In this document: in pieces, positions 9,549-18,620 of the stretch
Layout of the letters: each line of letters starts with the position of its first letter
How positions within the stretch are numbered: position 1 is the stretch's first letter
Source of the DNA: Massilia kyonggiensis
Lineage (GTDB): Bacteria; Pseudomonadota; Gammaproteobacteria; Burkholderiales; Burkholderiaceae_D
Direction: 5' to 3'
Assembly (NCBI RefSeq): GCF_024756235.1
Contig: NZ_JANUGY010000008.1
Span: 186,001-250,000 of the forward strand
Length of the DNA: 64,000 bases
Notes under the pieces: model-generated
The model's database searches: none
What the model was told of the DNA's origin: nothing
The model's input: only the letters and a program-made list of their open reading frames with translations
Program-made: the position numbers and the translations under genes

Positions 9549-10652
9549 TTATCGCTTCAAATCGGTTTTGCAGTAATTGTAGATATCCCTGAACATCTTG
9601 CCTAATGCGCGCGTCTTGTACGTCTCCTTGTCTTCCAACCTCGACCTATGGAGGACGTCCTTGAGGTAATGCTTGTCCAGCCCCAGAAGCGTGGCACGCT
9701 CCTCGAGCCATTCGTCCGTCAGATGATTCAATGAGTTCACGAAATCGCATGCCTGCGTAATATGGGTCGCGTAGGCGGTGTCGAGATGGAAGAACGCCGC
9801 CCCATTCAGGAACGGTTCATCCACTGCCGTATTGATCCGGACCGACATCGATGACGGCTCGGCCTTCCCTTTATCGACGATGAATGTCCCGTCCAGGACA
9901 AACAAATCGTCCGGCGCCTCATGTTGATACGGATGGAAGATCTTTTTAAACATGAAGTCGACGTTATTCTTGATGCGGCAGTTGCATGCGGCGCAAGACG
10001 GCACAAGGTTCTGCAGGCACAGCCCAAAGTACGGATAGATGGACCGGGCATAGAAGTGATCGAGGTCGGGACGATAAATATTGTCGTCCTTGTCGCTGAT
10101 CGGCGAAATGTAATTCCGGCTGCAATAGGGACAGACGGTCGCGCCGACCGACTTCACGTACCGGCCGGCCATCGACTCGCTGGGGATGACCTTTTTGTCT
10201 TTTTCGGTGAAGTCAGGCCAGTTGAACATCAGCCGGGCGTTCCTCGACGTCACACAGAAACTGCATTTACACGGCTTTGGCCGCACCGGCTTTTTTGCAT
10301 TTTTCCGGGGCGGCGCGACATGTTTTTTCCATTCCTGCTCGTAGAAAGGACGGTCTTTAGCGGGAATGTGAGCGACGATACGTTCAAGGTCACCCGACGC
10401 GAACACGACGTAGTCCAGGTGATCGACGAGATAACCTGCGAATTCCTGTTCGATCTCCGCCGGCTTCAGCGACAACAGCCGCGGGACGTCCTTGCGTACG
10501 CTTTCATAAAACTTGATCTCGAAGCGTTTCAGTGCTCCCTTCTTGTTCTTTTTCGGGTCGAGCGCAGCATCCAGCCGGTGCTTGAGAATCTTCTGATGAA
10601 TCTCGTCGGCATACAGGGCGATTTGTGTGTCAGTTATAGTCAGGCTTATCAT
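9549..10652 (-). CDS. HNH nuclease, PtuB-like (Septu-type defence)
   Basis: 367 residues. The nuclease core is CPYC at 174-177, LDHF at 197-200 and NLVPSCAACN at 215-224, the zinc-stabilised HNH layout seen in PtuB and related retron-associated effectors. A further Cys cluster (CKCSFC) lies at 128-133. Its start overlaps the end of the upstream ATPase gene by 23 bases, so they are translationally coupled. The GC content is visibly lower than in flanking genes (homopolymer A/T runs, Lys-rich protein), suggesting transfer. By analogy with Septu, it would cut nucleic acid when the ATPase senses infection. Confidence 0.8.
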   Translation of the reverse strand: MISLTITDTQIALYADEIHQKILKHRLDAALDPKKNKKGALKRFEIKFYESVRKDVPRLLSLKPAEIEQEFAGYLVDHLDYVVFASGDLERIVAHIPAKDRPFYEQEWKKHVAPPRKNAKKPVRPKPCKCSFCVTSRNARLMFNWPDFTEKDKKVIPSESMAGRYVKSVGATVCPYCSRNYISPISDKDDNIYRPDLDHFYARSIYPYFGLCLQNLVPSCAACNCRIKNNVDFMFKKIFHPYQHEAPDDLFVLDGTFIVDKGKAEPSSMSVRINTAVDEPFLNGAAFFHLDTAYATHITQACDFVNSLNHLTDEWLEERATLLGLDKHYLKDVLHRSRLEDKETYKTRALGKMFRDIYNYCKTDLKR

Positions 10653-12411
10653 GGTCTCGGCGCAGCGCTGCGATCTTTTCGTCCATTTTTTGATTGCAGA
10701 AGTTTTTCGTCATCCTGTCGCCGACGACCTGCGTGATGCCGCGCAGCTTCTCCACGTCTTCAGGGCGCTGCGCCTCCGCCACACTGGCCAGCAGTTCCCT
10801 GATCTTGCTGGCGGCGAACTCGCCGGTCGACTTGTCCATGAATACCGGCGAGAGCAACAGGTCGAGCAGGTTGGCCGCGAACGTCTCCTGCCTCGCGCCT
10901 GGCGCCGGGTCGACAATATTGACCAGCTGCGCGGGCAGGTCGGAGACGACGAATGGCGAGTGCGTGCTCAGGAGTACCTGGACGGTCGTCGGCAGCTTGT
11001 TTTCGCGCCCGATGAAGTCGATCAATTCCTTCAGGTAGCGCCGCTGCCATTCGGGATGCAGCCCCGTCTCGTGTTCGTCGATCAGGATCACCGCATTTCC
11101 CACGGTGCGCGCCATTTGCATCGCGTGATACAGCCTGGAATAAAACGTCAGCAGTGTTTTCTGACCTTCGCTGATGCCGGAGAATTCGAAGGACCACCGT
11201 ACCGATCGTCTGCGCAAGTCCTGCACGTGATGCAGGATGAGCTGCGTGAGTTGGTTCCTGTTGACGGCCGAGTCGCCGGAAATTTCGATTTCGAACCTGG
11301 TGTAATCGTCCGCCAATGGCGTGAAGCGGGACGTCGAGGATTCCAGGAATGTGAAAAGTGCGTTTGCGGAAGACAGGACCAGCGGGCCAAGCAGGCGTTC
11401 CACGCATCCGTCCAGGTCATCCAGTGCCGTTGCAAATGTCGCGGCAATCTCTTCGAATCCCTTTGGATCATTCCATTTTATGGCATCCGCCATGGCCCCG
11501 ACGATAAGACGAAACGCTCCAGCGTGTGCGTCGAGCCTGGGGCGTATCTGTGGATGATAAACATACCACTTCAAAAACTCGAAATATCCACGGCCAGGCA
11601 GAGCAAGCCGCGAATTCTTCAACAAAGGCGGTCGCGCCGACAATGCCTCCTCGAGCGCCTTGGGCCCCACCACGTTGTGACGAACCAGCTCATCGACAAA
11701 CCGCGCGCGGCGAGGGTCGTACGCGGGACGCGACGCCAACATCATTCCGACGACAGCTTGCGCACTTTCCTCGGCATCGTACGGCAACGAGCAGATGAAT
11801 TTGATGGAACGCGGCCTGCCACGTTCCGCACCCAGTTCAAGCGTATCCTGCCCCGTCTCCAGCACGTGGCTCAGGTAATCGATCTTCCGCGAAAAATCAT
11901 CTTCGAGCAGATCCGTCGTGAACACCGTCTGGCTCGAGATATCGGTGAACCCGAGCGAGCCATCGTCCTTGACGAGCTCACCATGCCTGCCGAAAGGCTC
12001 GATACCGCTCGAATAATAATAGGCATGCAGCTGCTTGTTGGTATGTCTCTCCTCGATGTCGAGCTGCTTCCCATCCACGACGACGTCGAAATCCGGTGCA
12101 CCGAGCCCGAACCGGCCTTCATTACTGCTATACACCAGGCACGACGCGCTGGCCTTCGTTTTCCTGCCCGTCAGGACGCGGCAAATGTCTTCGATGATCG
12201 TGCTTTTCCCCGCCGAGTTCTTTCCCACCAGGGCCGCGATCGACGTGATGTGTTCTGAAAAGAAGCCAGCCGGGAGCGGCGACGCCGCGCGAACCACGCG
12301 TGCGGCGTCGCGCGACACTTCCGGCCGCCATTCGCTCGTGAATCGCACGGCGCGCAGGTCCCCGGAAAGATCCCTGTAAAAGTACGCAAGAAGCCTGACG
12401 TCGGTTTTCAA
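10630..12411 (-). CDS. AAA/ABC-type ATPase, PtuA-like (Septu-type defence)
   Basis: 593 residues from a TTG start at 12411, which has GGAGAG upstream and leaves a short gap to the preceding gene; the frame stays open to another TTG at 12465 but contains no ATG before the Walker motif. Motifs (numbered from 12411): Walker A GKNSAGKST 63-71, signature-like ISEGQKT 413-419, Walker B VILIDEHETGLHPEW from ~441 and H-loop STHS ~482-485. This is the OLD/RecF-like ATPase layout of PtuA. The adjacent overlapping HNH gene makes a two-gene anti-phage system the best reading. No reverse transcriptase is nearby, so it is not a retron. Confidence 0.8.
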   Translation of the reverse strand: MKTDVRLLAYFYRDLSGDLRAVRFTSEWRPEVSRDAARVVRAASPLPAGFFSEHITSIAALVGKNSAGKSTIIEDICRVLTGRKTKASASCLVYSSNEGRFGLGAPDFDVVVDGKQLDIEERHTNKQLHAYYYSSGIEPFGRHGELVKDDGSLGFTDISSQTVFTTDLLEDDFSRKIDYLSHVLETGQDTLELGAERGRPRSIKFICSLPYDAEESAQAVVGMMLASRPAYDPRRARFVDELVRHNVVGPKALEEALSARPPLLKNSRLALPGRGYFEFLKWYVYHPQIRPRLDAHAGAFRLIVGAMADAIKWNDPKGFEEIAATFATALDDLDGCVERLLGPLVLSSANALFTFLESSTSRFTPLADDYTRFEIEISGDSAVNRNQLTQLILHHVQDLRRRSVRWSFEFSGISEGQKTLLTFYSRLYHAMQMARTVGNAVILIDEHETGLHPEWQRRYLKELIDFIGRENKLPTTVQVLLSTHSPFVVSDLPAQLVNIVDPAPGARQETFAANLLDLLLSPVFMDKSTGEFAASKIRELLASVAEAQRPEDVEKLRGITQVVGDRMTKNFCNQKMDEKIAALRRDHDKPDYN

Positions 12412-12427
12412 ATAGTCTCTCCAGCTT

Positions 12428-13372
12428 TCATGTTGATGGGTGCCGCTGGTTCGTCCGGCGCGCAAACCACGTCGCCAGTGCGGACCCCGACAGGTTGTGC
12501 CACACGCTGAACAACGCGCTGGGCACGGCCGCCAGCGGGCTGAAATGCGCGGCCGCCAGCGCGGCGCCGAGGCCGGAGTTCTGCATCCCCGTCTCGAACA
12601 TCACGGCCTTGCGCTTGGCGAGGTCCATGCCGAACATGCGCGCGAACAGATAGCCCAGCGCGAAGCCCAGCAGGTTGTGCAGGATGACGGCGGCGAACAT
12701 CAGCAGGCCGTTCGTCAGCAGCTTGGACTGGTTCAGCGCGACGATGATCGCGATGATCAGCACGATGGCCACCGTCGAGACGAGCGGCAGCGCCTTCACG
12801 CTGGCCGCCGCCTGCCGGCGGAACAGCGTCTTCGCCACGATGCCCAGCGCGATCGGCAGGATCACGACCTGCACGATGTCCATGAACAGCGACGTCGTAT
12901 TAATCTGCATCCACGCGCCCGCGAGCAGCGACACGAGCGCCGGCGTCGCGAACGGTGCGATCAGCGTGGACACCGCCCCGATCGACACGCCGAGCGCCAC
13001 GTCGCCCCGCGACAGGAACGTCATCACGTTGGACGCGGTGCCGCTCGGGCAGCAGCCGACGAGGATCACGCCGACCGCGATTTCCGGCGGCAGCCGCAGG
13101 GCGATGGCGAGCACGTACGCGATGCCGGGCATGATGAGGTAGTGCCCGACGACGCCGATGGCGACGTCCCTGGGCCGCCGGAACACCTCGCGGAAGTCTT
13201 CCGTGGACAGGGTCAGGCCCATGCCGAACATGACGATCCCCAGGAGCGGCGCGATCCACGTCTTATAGCCGACGAAGGCCTGCGGCGCGAAGAACCCCAG
13301 GGCGGCGAACAGGAGCACCCACAACGAGAAGGTCTTGCCGACGAAGGCGCTGGCTTTTTCGATGGCGTTCAC
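12428..13372 (-). CDS. Bile acid:sodium symporter family transporter
   Basis: 314 residues, about nine to ten hydrophobic helices across its length. The CCPSGTASNVMTFLSRGDVALGV block and the MQNSGLG segment are characteristic of the BASS family (PanS/YocS type), inner-membrane Na+-coupled uptake of organic anions. GTG at 13372 is chosen because AGGAG precedes it; an upstream in-frame ATG at 13405 is possible. It is divergent from the M17-like gene. Physiological substrate unknown (pantoate or other carboxylates in characterised relatives). Confidence 0.87.
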   Translation of the reverse strand: MNAIEKASAFVGKTFSLWVLLFAALGFFAPQAFVGYKTWIAPLLGIVMFGMGLTLSTEDFREVFRRPRDVAIGVVGHYLIMPGIAYVLAIALRLPPEIAVGVILVGCCPSGTASNVMTFLSRGDVALGVSIGAVSTLIAPFATPALVSLLAGAWMQINTTSLFMDIVQVVILPIALGIVAKTLFRRQAAASVKALPLVSTVAIVLIIAIIVALNQSKLLTNGLLMFAAVILHNLLGFALGYLFARMFGMDLAKRKAVMFETGMQNSGLGAALAAAHFSPLAAVPSALFSVWHNLSGSALATWFARRTNQRHPST

Positions 13373-13473
13373 GCGGGTGGTCTCCTGGTCTGATGAGACC
13401 GACATTATATGTCCGGCACCCCTGACCTTCGGCCGGTGCATGCCGGCGCGATCGGCGGTACCATTTCCGCATC

Positions 13474-14091
13474 ATGACCGATACCACTCCCATCCGCCTG
13501 CCCATCGGCACCGCCGACGGCGTCGTGTTCGACGTCGTCGCCTGGGGCCCGTCCCACGCCGACGTCGACTTCAGCGTGGCCTGCATGTTCGAGCACGAAC
13601 TCGGCGGCGGCATGGCCGGCGGCCTGCTGGCGCTGGACCAGGCGCTCGGCGGCCAGTTGTCGCGCCTGCGCGCGGCAGGGGCATTTCGCGCCCAGCCGCT
13701 GGAGACGCTGCTCGTCACCTCGCCCCCGCCCGCCGTGGTGCCGCGCGCCGTACTGGTGATCGGGATGGGCGACCCGGCGCAACTGGACGGCGACCTGCTG
13801 CGGCGCGCCTGCCGCGTGGCGATGCGCGAGGCGATCCGCTTCGGTGCCGTGTCGATGGCGTTCGCGCCCAGCGTGCTCGATGCGGGGCATACGGACAACG
13901 GGGCGCTCGACATGCAGAACGTGATGCTGGACGGGATGATGAGTGCCCTACGGGCGGAGCACATGCTGGCCGAGGCCGGCCTCGCGGCGGCCCCCAGGCT
14001 GCGCCATTGCACGTTCGATGTCGGGGCGCCGCGGGCGCAGGCTGCGGGGCGGGCGTTCGCGGAAGCGTTTGCGCGGCTGGCCGGCGCTTAG
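13474..14091 (+). CDS. Free-standing M17 leucyl-aminopeptidase N-terminal domain protein
   Basis: 205 residues matching only the N-terminal (non-catalytic, macro-like) domain of leucyl aminopeptidases: DVDFSVACMFEHE, LGGQLSRLRAAGAFRAQPLETLL, and the strand AVLVIGMGD. The metal-binding catalytic domain (NTDAEGR region) is absent and is not encoded downstream; instead the gene ends convergently against the PP2C/kinase gene with a four-base overlap. Stand-alone M17-N proteins exist in proteobacteria with unknown role, so it is probably a functional gene rather than a fragment. Confidence 0.7.
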   Translation: MTDTTPIRLPIGTADGVVFDVVAWGPSHADVDFSVACMFEHELGGGMAGGLLALDQALGGQLSRLRAAGAFRAQPLETLLVTSPPPAVVPRAVLVIGMGDPAQLDGDLLRRACRVAMREAIRFGAVSMAFAPSVLDAGHTDNGALDMQNVMLDGMMSALRAEHMLAEAGLAAAPRLRHCTFDVGAPRAQAAGRAFAEAFARLAGA

Positions 14092-15821
14092 CCCCGCAAC
14101 GCGAGATCCGCCACCAGCGCCAGCCCGAGCCCGAACGACACCGCCTTCCAGAACAGCAGCGGACTCCGTTCGATCAGCGGCGTGCGCGTACGCTCGGCAA
14201 ACGCGCTGTTCGGATGGTGTAGGTCGTACACGAATTCGGCGACGTCCTCGTAGCGCCGGCGCGGATCGATCTGCAGCGCCTTGTGCAGCGCCGCGTCGAC
14301 CCAGGCCGGGATCGCGGGATCGTGCTCGCGCGCGGGCGTGTACGCGAGCCGGCGCTGCGCCGCGCGCCCGGCCGCACGCGGGATCTCGACGCCATACGGC
14401 AGCTGCCCCGTCAACATGAAGTACGTGAGCACGCCCAGCGCGAACACGTCCGAGCGCACCGTCCCGCGCTCGCCGAGGAAGTACTCGGGTGCGGCATACA
14501 GCGCGGCACCCTGCAGCGTCCACGCCTCGTCATGCGACGCCATCTCGACGACGCCGGCCACGCTCACCGACCCGAAGTCGATGATGCGCGCGTTGCCGGC
14601 CGCGTCGATCATGACGTTTTCCGGCCGGACGTCCTGGTGCAGCATCTCGAGCCGGTGGAACGCGCGCAGGCCCTTCGCCACCTGGTCGACGATGCGGCGC
14701 ACAGCGTCCAGTCCGGGACGCGGCTGGCTGCGCAGCCACTGCGCCAGCGTGACGCCCTCGATGTATTCGGCCGCCACGTAGACATGGCTGCGGCGCCGCG
14801 CCGGTGCGGGCTTGACGACGTGCGGACTGCGCACGCGTCCCATGATCCACTCCTCCATCACGAACCGCTCCATGTAGGCGCGGTCGCCGGCGAGGTCGAT
14901 GGAGGGCATCTTGAGGATGACGTGCGCGCCGCTGTCCGGGTCCTCGGCGAGATAGACGTGGCTGCGGCTGCTGCCGTGCACTTCGCGCACGATGCGGTAG
15001 CCGTCGAGTTCCGCGCGCGGCGCCAGCAGCGGCGGCAGCGGCAGGTCCGCCATCTGGCGCAGCAGCTCGGACGCCTCGCGCGCCTGCAGCGATTCGATGC
15101 GCACGAGCTGCACGGTGAGGTTATCCGTGCTGCCGTTGGCGAGCGCGCGCTCCACGAGGCGGCACGCCGCCGCATCGAGGTCGGACGCGTCCCGCAGGGC
15201 CGCGTGCACGTCGGCACCCGACACGTGCTCGTACACGCCGTCCGTCGCCAGCATGAACAGGTCGCCGGCTTCCAGTGCGACGGCGCGGTAGTCGATCTCG
15301 ACCCGGTCCTGCACGCCCAGCGCGCGGCTCAGGTAACTGCGCTCGGGCGATACCCACACGCGGTGGTCGGTCGTCAGCTGCTCCAGGCTGGCGCCCTGCG
15401 CGCCCGCGTGAACGCGGTAGATGCGCGCGTCGCCGACGTGGAACAGGTGGGCCGTGTTGGACTTGATGACGAGCGCGGAGAACGTGCAGACATGGCCGCA
15501 GTCCTGGTCGGTGCGGTCCTGGCCCTGCCGCGTGTGGGCGTACAGCCACGCGTTGACCGCGGTGAGCACCTTCTCGGCCGATGTTCGTACCGACCAGGCG
15601 TCGGCCGTGGCGTAGTAATCGTCGAGGAAGGATGCGACGGCGGTGGCGCTGGCGACGTGGCTGACGGCGCTGCTGCTGATGCCGTCCGCCAGCGCGAGCG
15701 CCGCGCCCTTCGTGGAGGCGAGCGGCGCGCGCGGGATCACCACGCCATGGCAATCCTGGTTGACGGCCTTGCGGCCGCGGTCCGTGTGCTGGCCGACGGA
15801 GAGCGTCAACAGCTGCGACAT
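14088..15821 (-). CDS. PP2C phosphatase / Ser-Thr kinase fusion, membrane-anchored
   Basis: 577 residues. N-terminal PP2C domain (~1-245) with DRGRKAVNQD, LADGISSS, FHVGDARIY and LATDGVYEH carrying the metal-binding aspartates. A linker leads to a protein kinase domain (~270-510) with HQDVRPEN (catalytic loop; the HRD Arg is replaced by Gln) and DFGS. A single C-terminal membrane helix (~555-575) tethers the enzyme with both domains cytoplasmic. It sits 25 bases downstream of a formate/nitrite transporter gene, an arrangement found with nitrite/nitrate assimilation genes; control of nitrogen uptake by phosphorylation is an inference. Confidence 0.87.
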   Translation of the reverse strand: MSQLLTLSVGQHTDRGRKAVNQDCHGVVIPRAPLASTKGAALALADGISSSAVSHVASATAVASFLDDYYATADAWSVRTSAEKVLTAVNAWLYAHTRQGQDRTDQDCGHVCTFSALVIKSNTAHLFHVGDARIYRVHAGAQGASLEQLTTDHRVWVSPERSYLSRALGVQDRVEIDYRAVALEAGDLFMLATDGVYEHVSGADVHAALRDASDLDAAACRLVERALANGSTDNLTVQLVRIESLQAREASELLRQMADLPLPPLLAPRAELDGYRIVREVHGSSRSHVYLAEDPDSGAHVILKMPSIDLAGDRAYMERFVMEEWIMGRVRSPHVVKPAPARRRSHVYVAAEYIEGVTLAQWLRSQPRPGLDAVRRIVDQVAKGLRAFHRLEMLHQDVRPENVMIDAAGNARIIDFGSVSVAGVVEMASHDEAWTLQGAALYAAPEYFLGERGTVRSDVFALGVLTYFMLTGQLPYGVEIPRAAGRAAQRRLAYTPAREHDPAIPAWVDAALHKALQIDPRRRYEDVAEFVYDLHHPNSAFAERTRTPLIERSPLLFWKAVSFGLGLALVADLALRG

Positions 15822-15846
15822 GAACCGCCGGCCCGCGTCGTATGGA

Positions 15847-16659
15847 TTAGTTGAACGAGCGCTTCGGCGCCGTCTTCACGTGGGTCGAGTACAACGTCAG
15901 GCCGGTGAACGCGAGGCCGCCGACGAGGTTGCCCAGCACGGTCGGGATCTCGTTCCAGACCAGGTAGTCGAGGAAGGTGAAATGCGCGCCGGTCAGGATC
16001 CCGAACGGGAACAGGAACATGTTCACCACCGAGTGTTCGAACGCCATCGCGAAGAACAGCATCACGGGCATCCACATGGCGATGACCTTGCCGCCGACGG
16101 TCGTCGAGATCATGGCGCCGACGACGCCCGTCGACACCATCCAGTTGCACAGCATGCCGCGGATGAACAGGGTGACCATGCCGGCGAAGCCGTATTCCGC
16201 GTAGCCGAGCGTGCGCTTTTCGCCGATCGAGCCGATCGTCTTGGCCAGCACGCCGCCGTCCGTGTGGAAGCCGAACGTGAAGATATACGCCATCAGGAAG
16301 GCCACGGTGAACGCGCCGAGGAAGTTACCGGTGAAGACGATGCCCCAGTGCTTGACCACGCGCGGCAGCGTGACGCCGGGGCGCCTGTCGATCAGCGCCA
16401 GCGGCGTCAGCACGAACACGCCGGTCAGCAGGTCGAAGCCGAGCAGGTACAGCATGCAGAAGCCCACCGGGAACAGCAGCGCGCCGATCAGCGGCACGCC
16501 GGTGGCCACCGAGCAGCTGACGGCGAACACCGCCGACAAGGCGAGGATGGCGCCGGCCATGTAGGCGCGGATCAGCGCATCGCGCGTGGACATGTAGATC
16601 TTGGACTCGCCCGCGTCGACCATCTTGGTCACGAATTCAGAAGGCACCAGATAGGCCAT
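15847..16659 (-). CDS. Formate/nitrite transporter family protein
   Basis: 270 residues, six hydrophobic helices. FNT signatures: GFDLLTGVF, WMVSTGVV (NW region) and AFEHSVVNMF. FNT proteins are pentameric inner-membrane channels for formate, nitrite or hydrosulfide. It is the first gene of a two-gene unit with the PP2C/kinase fusion. No nitrite reductase gene is inside the window, so nitrite is only the likely substrate. Confidence 0.9.
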   Translation of the reverse strand: MAYLVPSEFVTKMVDAGESKIYMSTRDALIRAYMAGAILALSAVFAVSCSVATGVPLIGALLFPVGFCMLYLLGFDLLTGVFVLTPLALIDRRPGVTLPRVVKHWGIVFTGNFLGAFTVAFLMAYIFTFGFHTDGGVLAKTIGSIGEKRTLGYAEYGFAGMVTLFIRGMLCNWMVSTGVVGAMISTTVGGKVIAMWMPVMLFFAMAFEHSVVNMFLFPFGILTGAHFTFLDYLVWNEIPTVLGNLVGGLAFTGLTLYSTHVKTAPKRSFN

Positions 16660-16897
16660 GAAACTTCTCCCTAGGGGCCGCCGTGAGGCGGCGTGATTGA
16701 TCGGTGATCCGGCGTCGATTGCGCCGTCATGGGGAGTTATGCAAGAAGCGGGCCCGCATCAGGCCGGGGCGATTCTCACGGCCCGGCGCACCGCGATCGT
16801 GCCGGCGCTGCCTGCTGGTGCAGCGGCGCACCATTTATGGCGAGGCCGATCGCCGGCGTGGTGCAGCCGCCCCCGCGCGGGGCGCGCATTGCACCGG
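16660..16897. other. Intergenic region before FNT operon
   Basis: 238 bases between the FNT start and the stop of the FAD monooxygenase. It must hold the promoter of the FNT/kinase unit; I see an inverted GCCGCC/GGCGGC repeat near 16679-16700 but no convincing -35/-10 pair and no small gene. Confidence 0.4.
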
Positions 16898-18337
16898 TCA
16901 GGCGCCGAACCAGGCTGCGCACGCGGCGCGCAGGCCCTCCGCGCCGCCGTCCCCGGTCCACGCCACGTGGCCATCCGGCCGCACGAGCACCGCGGGCGGC
17001 AGCGGCACCGGGCCGACGACCGGCAGCGCGCAGACGCCGGCGAACGCCGCGTCGACCCGTTTCACGCGGTCGTCGGCGTACGTGGTGGCGAAGTTCAGCA
17101 GCACCGGCCGCGCATCGCGCAGCAATGCGTAGACGCGGGCCGGCCCCTCCGCCGTCACGATGTCCAGGTCGGGCATGCGCCGGCCGAGCAGCGGGTGGCC
17201 TTCGCCCAGGTCGTAGCGGACGTCAAGGCCGGCGATCATCGCGCCGAAGCGCCTGCGCGGTTCGTCCATGGCCAGCATCTCCGCGACGAATTCGCCCAGC
17301 ACGGGCGTGCGGTCGTCCGGGCGCCGCAGGACGCCCTGCGCGATCGTGTTGCGCAGCACGCGTGCCGCCGCGGGATGGCGCTCGGCCTGGTACGTGTCGA
17401 GCAGCGCCGCGGGCGACACGCCCTTGACGACCTGCGCCAGCTTCCATCCGAGGTTGACGGCGTCCTGCACGCCGAGGTTCAGGCCCTGCCCGCCCAGCGG
17501 CGGGTGGATGTGCGCGGCGTCGCCGGCCAGCAGGATGCGGTCGTTGCGGTAGCGGTCCGCCTGGCGCACCGCGTCGCTGAAGCGGGACAGCCACGTGGGA
17601 GAATGAACGCCGAAATCGGTCCCGTAGACGGCTTTCAGGCCGGCGGCCAGTTCCTCGAGCGCCGGCTCGCCGCTCGCCTGCGGATCGCGTCCCGCCAGCA
17701 CGACGCCGACCGTCTCGCCGTCGTCCATCACGGACATCGCATGGCGGCCGGACGCGTCCTCGCGGAAGCCCGGTACGGGCTTTTCCTTCATCCTGACCTC
17801 GGCGATGATCCAGCTCGTGGACGCGTCCCAGCCGGGGAAGCCGATGCCGGCCAGCTTGCGGATGCGGCTCCGGCCGCCGTCGCAGCCGACTAGCCAGCGC
17901 GCACGCAGGCGCGCGCCCTGCGTCGTCGTGACGTCGACGCCGTCCGCGTCGCATTCGACGCCGTCCACGTCCCGGTCGCGGTGGATCGGCACGTTCAATT
18001 CGGCGGCCCACGCCGCGAGCAGCCGTTCCGTCTTTTCCTGCGGAAGCGCGAGCAGGTAGTTGTGGCGGGTCGGGAAGTCGCTGATGTCGAGGGCGGCGTG
18101 GAAACTGACCCGCGGGTGCGTCTGGCCCTCGGCGAGAAAGCGGTCGACGATGCCCCGCTGGTCGAGCAGTTCGAGCGTACGCGCATGCAGCCCGCCCGCG
18201 CGGCCGCCCACGCGGGCCTGCACCGGCTTGCGCTCGACGATGGCGGCGTTGACGCCGGCCAGGGCCAGTTCGGCGGCCAGCATCAGGCCAGTGGGGCCGG
18301 CGCCGACGATGATGATGTCGTGGTCGCTTACCTGCAT
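16898..18337 (-). CDS. FAD-dependent monooxygenase, Rox/PHBH-like
   Basis: 479 residues. The N-terminal FAD loop IIVGAGPTGLMLAAELALAG, the mid-protein LVGCDGGRSRIR motif and the GDAAHIHPPLGGQGLNLG motif define class A flavoprotein hydroxylases. A C-terminal thioredoxin-like region (VLVRPDGHVAW) is typical of the phenol hydroxylase/rifampicin monooxygenase group. GGGTGAACC precedes the start at 18337; an ATG at 18349 is an alternative. It lies just downstream, on the same strand, of the low-GC small-gene array and marks its boundary with normal GC chromosome. Substrate unknown; an aromatic or rifamycin-like compound is plausible. Confidence 0.85.
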   Translation of the reverse strand: MQVSDHDIIIVGAGPTGLMLAAELALAGVNAAIVERKPVQARVGGRAGGLHARTLELLDQRGIVDRFLAEGQTHPRVSFHAALDISDFPTRHNYLLALPQEKTERLLAAWAAELNVPIHRDRDVDGVECDADGVDVTTTQGARLRARWLVGCDGGRSRIRKLAGIGFPGWDASTSWIIAEVRMKEKPVPGFREDASGRHAMSVMDDGETVGVVLAGRDPQASGEPALEELAAGLKAVYGTDFGVHSPTWLSRFSDAVRQADRYRNDRILLAGDAAHIHPPLGGQGLNLGVQDAVNLGWKLAQVVKGVSPAALLDTYQAERHPAAARVLRNTIAQGVLRRPDDRTPVLGEFVAEMLAMDEPRRRFGAMIAGLDVRYDLGEGHPLLGRRMPDLDIVTAEGPARVYALLRDARPVLLNFATTYADDRVKRVDAAFAGVCALPVVGPVPLPPAVLVRPDGHVAWTGDGGAEGLRAACAAWFGA

Positions 18338-18386
18338 CGGTTCACCCATATTCTGATGGAGACCATTAATGCGCTCTGTTCCGAGA

Positions 18387-18620
18387 TCAGTCTGTCCCAC
18401 CAACAGGGCCGTAAACTTTCCCGCCGTCATCCGATTCCTCTTCGTCGGGTGCGCCCGGCTTCCGATGGCTTGGATGCCAGTTCGGGTTCATCTGCTTGCC
18501 TCGCTTACCTTGTGCTTTATCGTAAGTGACGTTCGTGCCGTCTGATCCAATATTCGCGTCCAGATTGTCTGACTTGTTGTTGTCCGCGGCCCATTGCTCG
18601 GTCAGTTTTGTTAAGTCCAT
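18387..18620 (-). CDS. Small hydrophilic protein, last gene of array
   Basis: 77 residues, very polar (many Asp, Lys, Asn, Gly), no membrane segment, not recognised. AGGAAG lies six bases before the ATG. The start overlaps the 3' end of the preceding broken cassette. It ends about 40-50 bases before the FAD monooxygenase, so read-through into that gene is possible. Confidence 0.6.
   Translation of the reverse strand: MDLTKLTEQWAADNNKSDNLDANIGSDGTNVTYDKAQGKRGKQMNPNWHPSHRKPGAPDEEESDDGGKVYGPVGGTD

Noticed and set aside
9549..12411. Retron with PtuAB effectors
   Set aside because: No reverse transcriptase gene and no candidate msr/msd RNA region in the flanks; both neighbours are ordinary metabolic or transport genes.
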